From contig NZ_JAQIYM010000010.1 in the NCBI RefSeq assembly GCF_028823535.1, positions 1-64,000 on the forward strand: 64,000 nt of DNA, written 5' to 3'. A model generated the notes under the pieces. The model ran no database searches. It had not been told where the DNA came from and worked only from the letters and a program-made list of their open reading frames with translations. This DNA comes from Pseudomonas serbica. Lineage in GTDB: Bacteria; Pseudomonadota; Gammaproteobacteria; Pseudomonadales; Pseudomonadaceae. Position 1 is the stretch's first letter, and each line of letters starts with the position of its first letter. Positions 63,389 through 64,000 of the stretch are shown here, in pieces. Both the position numbers and the translations under genes were made by a program.

Positions 63389-64000
63389 GGCAAGCGGTTG
63401 CGCAAAGCGGCAACCACATTGAAGGTCTGGTCGCTCACCCGATTGTTCGGGTCAGTGAGGCTCAGGCTCAGGCGTACGCTGCGGATGCGTGTCGGGTCCG
63501 ACGGGTTGCTGCTGTAACTGGACACCGCCGAATCGGCAGCCGAGCTGGCGAGGCCGAAGCTGACGTCGAAAGCACTGACGTTATCCACCAGCACTTGCTC
63601 GAGCGGCTGATCCCTGCCGACACCCATCTTCAGCTCACCGTTCTTCAAGCTGTAGATCAATCGGCGGATGGGAAATGCCAGTTGCCCCGCAGCAGGTGCA
63701 TGCCAGTCGGAATACGCCGTCGCGCTGCTTCGGCAATCGGACACCACTGTCCAGGCCGGCGTCCCGCCATTACTGCCAATGTCCGACGTAACCAGGGTCA
63801 ACTTGCGACCGGCGTTGTCCCAGCTGATCGGCGTTAGATGGCTGGCATTGAAGTCACCCGCTTTGCTGGCATCGGTGATAGGCCCCAGGCAGCCGAACAT
63901 GCCGACCATGCGGATTTCCTGGATCATTTTGCTCAGCACGAAACGCGCGTCCTCCTGCATGGCTGCCGCGGCGTTCTGGCTGATGTAAGTATTTTTTGCG
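63385..64000 (-). CDS. pilW: Minor pilin PilW-like (5' end beyond the window)
   Basis: Partial: about 205 C-terminal residues. Upstream of QEDARFVLSKMIQEIRMVGMFGC the frame continues open (TYISQNAAAAM) to the window edge, so the prepilin leader and first helix lie beyond it. The motif DARFVLSKMIQEIRMVG and the C-terminal SVRLSLSLTDPNN block are typical of PilW. It overlaps pilX by 4 nt. No frameshift is seen in the visible part. Confidence 0.88.
   Translation of the reverse strand, partial: AKNTYISQNAAAAMQEDARFVLSKMIQEIRMVGMFGCLGPITDASKAGDFNASHLTPISWDNAGRKLTLVTSDIGSNGGTPAWTVVSDCRSSATAYSDWHAPAAGQLAFPIRRLIYSLKNGELKMGVGRDQPLEQVLVDNVSAFDVSFGLASSAADSAVSSYSSNPSDPTRIRSVRLSLSLTDPNNRVSDQTFNVVAALRNRLP

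Overview
The window is chromosomal DNA from a Pseudomonas of the fluorescens/putida type. The evidence is the gene content (cbrXAB-crcZ, prrF, lpoP-mrcB, DUF2790, PP0621 and DUF3094 families), GC-rich coding sequence, and long runs that match from memory the gene order of the P. aeruginosa PA4691-PA4734 and PA4525-PA4554 neighbourhoods. The species cannot be fixed from the sequence alone. It is almost all core genome. I see no insertion sequence, prophage, integrase, CRISPR array or rRNA operon.

Layout. 1-6 kb (minus strand): periplasmic methionine sulfoxide reductase msrPQ, phosphatidylserine synthase pssA, and the branched-chain amino acid operon ilvI-ilvH-ilvC behind a leader of about 250 nt. 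6.4-14.4 kb: DUF4124 protein, YqcC, the cell-wall pair lpoP-mrcB (PBP1b and its lipoprotein activator), an APH-like/P-loop fusion protein, a pentapeptide protein, a TfoX-C protein, the cyclic-nucleotide-binding protein cbpA, the Fur-controlled small RNA prrF, and a Rieske protein. 14.4-18 kb: sfsA, an aminotransferase, dksA, gluQ.

18-23.3 kb is the carbon/nitrogen regulatory module: small membrane protein cbrX, transporter-sensor kinase cbrA, sigma-54 activator cbrB, a CbrB-type binding site, a textbook -24/-12 promoter, and the CrcZ decoy RNA with six A-rich Hfq/Crc motifs. 23.3-33.2 kb: pcnB, folK, panB, panC (no panD beside them), pgi, acetyl-CoA synthetase, a DUF2236 protein and an RlmI-like methyltransferase. 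33.3-41.5 kb: a large DUF748 envelope protein, a BON-domain protein, then the type IV pilus locus pilA // pilC-pilD followed by coaE and yacG. The ATPase gene pilB has been deleted down to a fragment of about 30 codons. 41.5-46.7 kb: a LysR regulator, a DUF2790 protein and a three-gene aromatic-acid uptake operon (benK-, benE- and benF-like) without benzoate-degradation genes. 46.9-50.4 kb: DUF1780, MOSC, DUF3094, NADH dehydrogenase ndh and a tRNA cluster (Asn, Pro, Lys, and a second identical Pro). 50.5-56.2 kb: clpB with a heat-shock promoter, pgeF, rluD and divergent bamD. 56.2-64 kb: PP0621 protein, pilS-pilR, thiO, and the minor-pilin operon pilW(partial)-pilX-pilY1(short)-pilE.

The most notable theme is a partly dismantled type IV pilus system. 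The pilin gene keeps its sigma-54 promoter and PilSR regulators, and pilC, pilD and minor pilins are intact. However, pilB is a relic, PilY1 has lost its N-terminal half, pilY2 is absent, and PilR carries GSFSGA in place of the GAFTGA sigma-54 contact loop. Most start sites were corrected using Shine-Dalgarno spacing and gene overlaps; uncertain ones are marked.
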